This document shows positions 61,666 through 64,000 of a stretch of 64,000 bases of DNA, one piece after another (within the stretch, counting starts at the first letter, position 1; the number at the start of each line of letters is the position of its first letter). The translations under genes were made by a program, and so were the position numbers. Source of the stretch: Flammeovirgaceae bacterium UBA2338 (GTDB lineage Bacteria > Bacteroidota > Bacteroidia > Cytophagales > Cyclobacteriaceae); NCBI GenBank assembly GCA_002344795.1, contig DDUM01000022.1, forward strand, positions 1,979 through 65,978, read 5' to 3'. A model generated the notes under the pieces. That model did no database searches. It saw only the letters and a list, made by a program, of their open reading frames with translations, and was not told where the DNA came from.

Positions 61666-62220
61666 TTAGTTCTCGTTATCGGCTTCGTCAGCTTTCCTTA
61701 TCTGCTCGTCCAGTATCTCGTCAATAATTTTCATCTGGCGTTCGTCAATGGTTTGATCAACCCTCGCCTGCTTTTTCATGTAACGGAACATGGCGTTCTT
61801 TTTTATTTCGTAGGCAATGAAAACGGTATAAGACTTGGTCTTTTCGTTATAATATTTCTCCTGACCCATTTTTCTAAGATCAGCAATTTGGGTGTTCATG
61901 GTTTGGCGCACCAAACTTTGAAATTTATCAGCTACATCCGCACCTCTTTCGTTTTCTCTTTGCCCTAAATACTGGTCGGCTACCTGCTTCATAGTGGTGT
62001 TCACCTGGCCTGCTAATTGCGCTTTTGCGGCAATGTCTGCCTTACCCAGGGCAATATTGTCTTGAGAACTTTCCCCTTTCCCAGTGCCTCTAAACCATCT
62101 GTTGTTAGACTCGTAGGCACTCCCTCTAAATGGCTCCTTCACTTTCTTTCCAAACGGACTGGAAGAACATGAGGCCAATGTGGCAATTGCACAGATTAAG
62201 ATAATAGGAAGGTATTTCAT
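61666..62220 (-). CDS. LPP20-like lipoprotein
   Basis: 184 residues with a lipobox (IATLASCSSS). The body SQDNIALGKADIAAKAQLAGQ is like the LPP20 family of surface lipoproteins (also FlgT/TolB-neighbour proteins), in which aromatic and alanine-rich helices precede a YTVFIAYEIKKNAMF-type strand. Function unknown. It is downstream of the methyltransferase on the same strand with a 41-base gap; whether it belongs to the polyketide operon is unclear. Confidence 0.7.
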   Translation of the reverse strand: MKYLPIILICAIATLASCSSSPFGKKVKEPFRGSAYESNNRWFRGTGKGESSQDNIALGKADIAAKAQLAGQVNTTMKQVADQYLGQRENERGADVADKFQSLVRQTMNTQIADLRKMGQEKYYNEKTKSYTVFIAYEIKKNAMFRYMKKQARVDQTIDERQMKIIDEILDEQIRKADEADNEN

Positions 62221-62261
62221 GAGTTTGAGCGTTTAATATTCCGGGTTAAAAGTACGAAAAA

Positions 62262-62984
62262 TTATGCCAGATTTTTACGTATGATCAGCTGCCATCGAAA
62301 AGCCCATTTCCACTTAAGGGAGTAATTTTTGATCCCGGCATCTCTTAATATTGATGCTATATCTGATCGGTGAAATGAACGCAGTACGGAAACCGGGGCA
62401 TCAAATCGTACCATAGGTGATTTTGAAAACCATTGGGTAAGTAACCGAATAGAATGGTAGGCAAACCAATGCCTGTGAAGGTCATTGATCACAATGCCAA
62501 TACGGCTTTGTTTTACCATTGACTTAATAAGCAGAGCTAACTCTTGATTGTTGAAATGGTGGGTGAATAATGTGGCTACGATGATATCGTAATTTGTCTT
62601 CTGAAAATTTTCAGAGAATACGTTTTGAACCATATAATTTATTTCATTAAAGCCTTTGGTGTTTTTCTTTGCAAACTCAATGATGTTTGAATTGGCATCG
62701 ATGCCAGTCAGCATAAGATTGAGTTTGTTTTCTTTGCCCCACCTGGCAATTTCTTTTAGGATGTCGCCACCCCCACACCCGATGTCAGCAATGGTGATTG
62801 TATCGCTGTCTTTGGTCTTTTCTAATGTTAACCTCTTTATCCCGTTTATTGTTACCACATTTCCACCCAGCCATCTGTTAATGATTTCCAGTTCCCTTAA
62901 GGTTTGATCAACTACTTCACCGGAGCATTGAAGATCATCCATGAGTTCAACTGTTTTTGCACGCTGAGAAAACCTCGTTGTCAT
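62262..62984 (-). CDS. SAM-dependent class I methyltransferase
   Basis: 240 residues. Rossmann-like fold with motif I ITIADIGCGGGDILKEIA near residue 60, motif II LTGIDANSNIIEFAKK, and DIIVATLFTHHFNNQELAL (post I/motif II region). It starts 2 bases after the stop of the type III polyketide synthase gene, so both are one operon. Methylation of a resorcinol- or pyrone-type product of that synthase is a reasonable inference from position. UbiE-like family; substrate not shown. Confidence 0.88.
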   Translation of the reverse strand: MTTRFSQRAKTVELMDDLQCSGEVVDQTLRELEIINRWLGGNVVTINGIKRLTLEKTKDSDTITIADIGCGGGDILKEIARWGKENKLNLMLTGIDANSNIIEFAKKNTKGFNEINYMVQNVFSENFQKTNYDIIVATLFTHHFNNQELALLIKSMVKQSRIGIVINDLHRHWFAYHSIRLLTQWFSKSPMVRFDAPVSVLRSFHRSDIASILRDAGIKNYSLKWKWAFRWQLIIRKNLA

Positions 62985-62986
62985 AA

Positions 62987-64000
62987 TTAATTGTATTCAA
63001 CGGATAAGATCAAGCTTTCGAGGGTGAGTCCTGGCCCGAACCCAAAACTTAAAATCCTTTTATTGTGATCTCGTGGCGAGAGCTGCTGATAAATCTCTTG
63101 TAAAACAAAGAGTACCGTTGGGGATGACATGTTTCCATACTTTTTCATTACGGAATAAGAAAACCGATTGTCAGCCTTTTTTAGGCCGAGCTCACTTTCA
63201 ATGGCTTCAAGGATTTTTTTGCCTCCAGGGTGAATGGCATAGTAATCGATGTCTGTTTTCTTAATCTGATTTGCTTTAAAAAGTGAAGCTGTTAAATTTT
63301 TTATGCCTTGGCGGATTACCTCAGGCACATAAGTGGAAAGTTTCATTTCAAACCCATGGTCGCCAATGGATCATGCCATCTCATCAGCACCATTGCAGGC
63401 AATATCACAAAATGATTTTCCTACTTTTAGGCTTTTGTCTTTTCTTGGTGACGATTCGATCAATAGGGCTGCCGATCCATCAGCAAAAAGCGCATTGGCC
63501 AATTTGTTGTCTTCCGTATTTTCTTTTTGGAAATGAATACTACATAATTCTGTGCAAACAATTAAGACTTTAGCATCCGCACTTTGTGCACAAAATGAAT
63601 CTGCAACACGAATGGCATTAAACGCGGCATAGCACCCCATAAAATTGATGCTCGTTCGTTGTATTGTAGAGTTGAGTTGTAGTTCCTTTACCAAAGTCAA
63701 GTCTAAACCAGGAGCAAACATTCCCGTGCAGCTTACTACAATGAGATGGGTGATTTCTTTTCTATTAAAATCAGTTAGTTTATTCAAACAATTAAGTGCT
63801 GCCTTTTTACTAATGTCGTTTGCTTTCTCACGATACAATTCCATCCGGGACGTGGTAGAAGGAAACGGTTCAAGGTTTTTTGAGTTGGAAAAAAAATTGA
63901 ATTGTTCGGGGTTTCCATAATCCTCCAAAACGGTGTAGCGGGTTTCAATGCCTGTAGCGCGGTACAATACTTTGAGTTGTTGTGCCTCTTCAGCATTGAG
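62987..64000 (-). pseudogene. Type III polyketide synthase, interrupted by an in-frame TGA and cut by the right edge
   Basis: Chalcone synthase-like enzyme that extends an acyl-CoA with malonyl-CoA. The reading frame is open from the right edge to 63371, where TGA (63371-63373) stops it, and then continues in the same frame to TAA at 62987. All three catalytic residues are present: Cys in INFMGCYAAFNAIR (before the stop), His in YYAIHPGGKKILEAI and Asn in KKYGNMSSPTVLF (after it). The stop falls in DEMA-stop-SIGDHGFEMKLSTYVPE, where family members usually have Trp. It is either a point mutation, an assembly error, or readthrough. The start is outside the window. Confidence 0.85.

Noticed and set aside
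63371..63373. TGA recoded as tryptophan throughout the genome
   Set aside because: TGA is used as the ordinary stop of many intact genes here (for example 2944-2946, 6784-6786, 13143-13145), so a genome-wide reassignment is excluded; only this one site is unusual.
1..64000. tRNA, rRNA, prophage, toxin-antitoxin or CRISPR system
   Set aside because: No T-loop-like motif (GGTTCGA), no rRNA-like stretch, no phage structural gene, no toxin pair and no repeat array was seen on reading both strands.

Overview
The window reads as chromosomal DNA of a Bacteroidota bacterium, most likely order Cytophagales (Cyclobacteriaceae/Fulvivirga-like; inference from gene content). Evidence: a GldB gliding lipoprotein, the envelope cluster DUF6089-uppS-BamA-OmpH-OmpH, Bacteroidota-type promoters (-33 TTTG or TTG, -7 TAnnTTTG), almost no Shine-Dalgarno sites, a hexameric glutamate dehydrogenase, and many secreted or lipoprotein genes. 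Coding density is very high. No tRNA, rRNA, CRISPR, prophage or intact insertion sequence is visible, and no gene-free stretch exceeds 300 bases.

Layout. 1-5.8 kb: start of a CzcA metal-efflux pump with a small companion gene, a radical SAM protein, a PLP deaminase-like enzyme, a UPF0316 membrane protein, radA and an SDR oxidoreductase. 5.9-17.4 kb: lipid A-type acyltransferase, SNF2 helicase, rbfA with a LolC/E-like permease, a membrane protein, rpiB-tatC-glyA and two TPM-domain genes. 17.5-29.1 kb: a giant secreted BNR/VPS10 protein, a transglutaminase-like protein overlapping a DUF350 protein, a four-gene operon (serine hydrolase, class V aminotransferase, GntP permease, MFS permease), DUF456, DUF1330 and gdhA. 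29.2-37.8 kb: uvrA, an acidic-tailed protein, an ECF sigma factor with an overlapping small gene, a glycosyltransferase, gldB, a zinc alcohol dehydrogenase, a MITE-like palindrome and yceI. 38-49.2 kb: M14 peptidase, DinB, TPR, DoxX-like, amidohydrolase, LEA14-like, a histidine kinase facing its possible response regulator, an esterase and pdxJ. 49.2-60 kb: a long co-directional run yqeY-cvpA-hydrolase-CBS-nadK-DUF6089-DUF6089-uppS-bamA-ompH-ompH-ldcA, most of it for envelope biogenesis. 60-64 kb: prfA, two lipoproteins, and a type III polyketide synthase/methyltransferase pair cut by the right edge.

I see no clear new defence or mobile system. The most notable points are: a type III polyketide synthase with an in-frame TGA exactly where a tryptophan is expected; a set of genes whose -7 promoter box ends only 4-7 bases before the start codon, implying leaderless or nearly leaderless mRNAs; convergent genes that in 10 of 12 cases overlap or lie within 4 bases, leaving no room for terminators; and a degenerate MITE-like palindrome with GGCTGTCTCAAAAGT ends.
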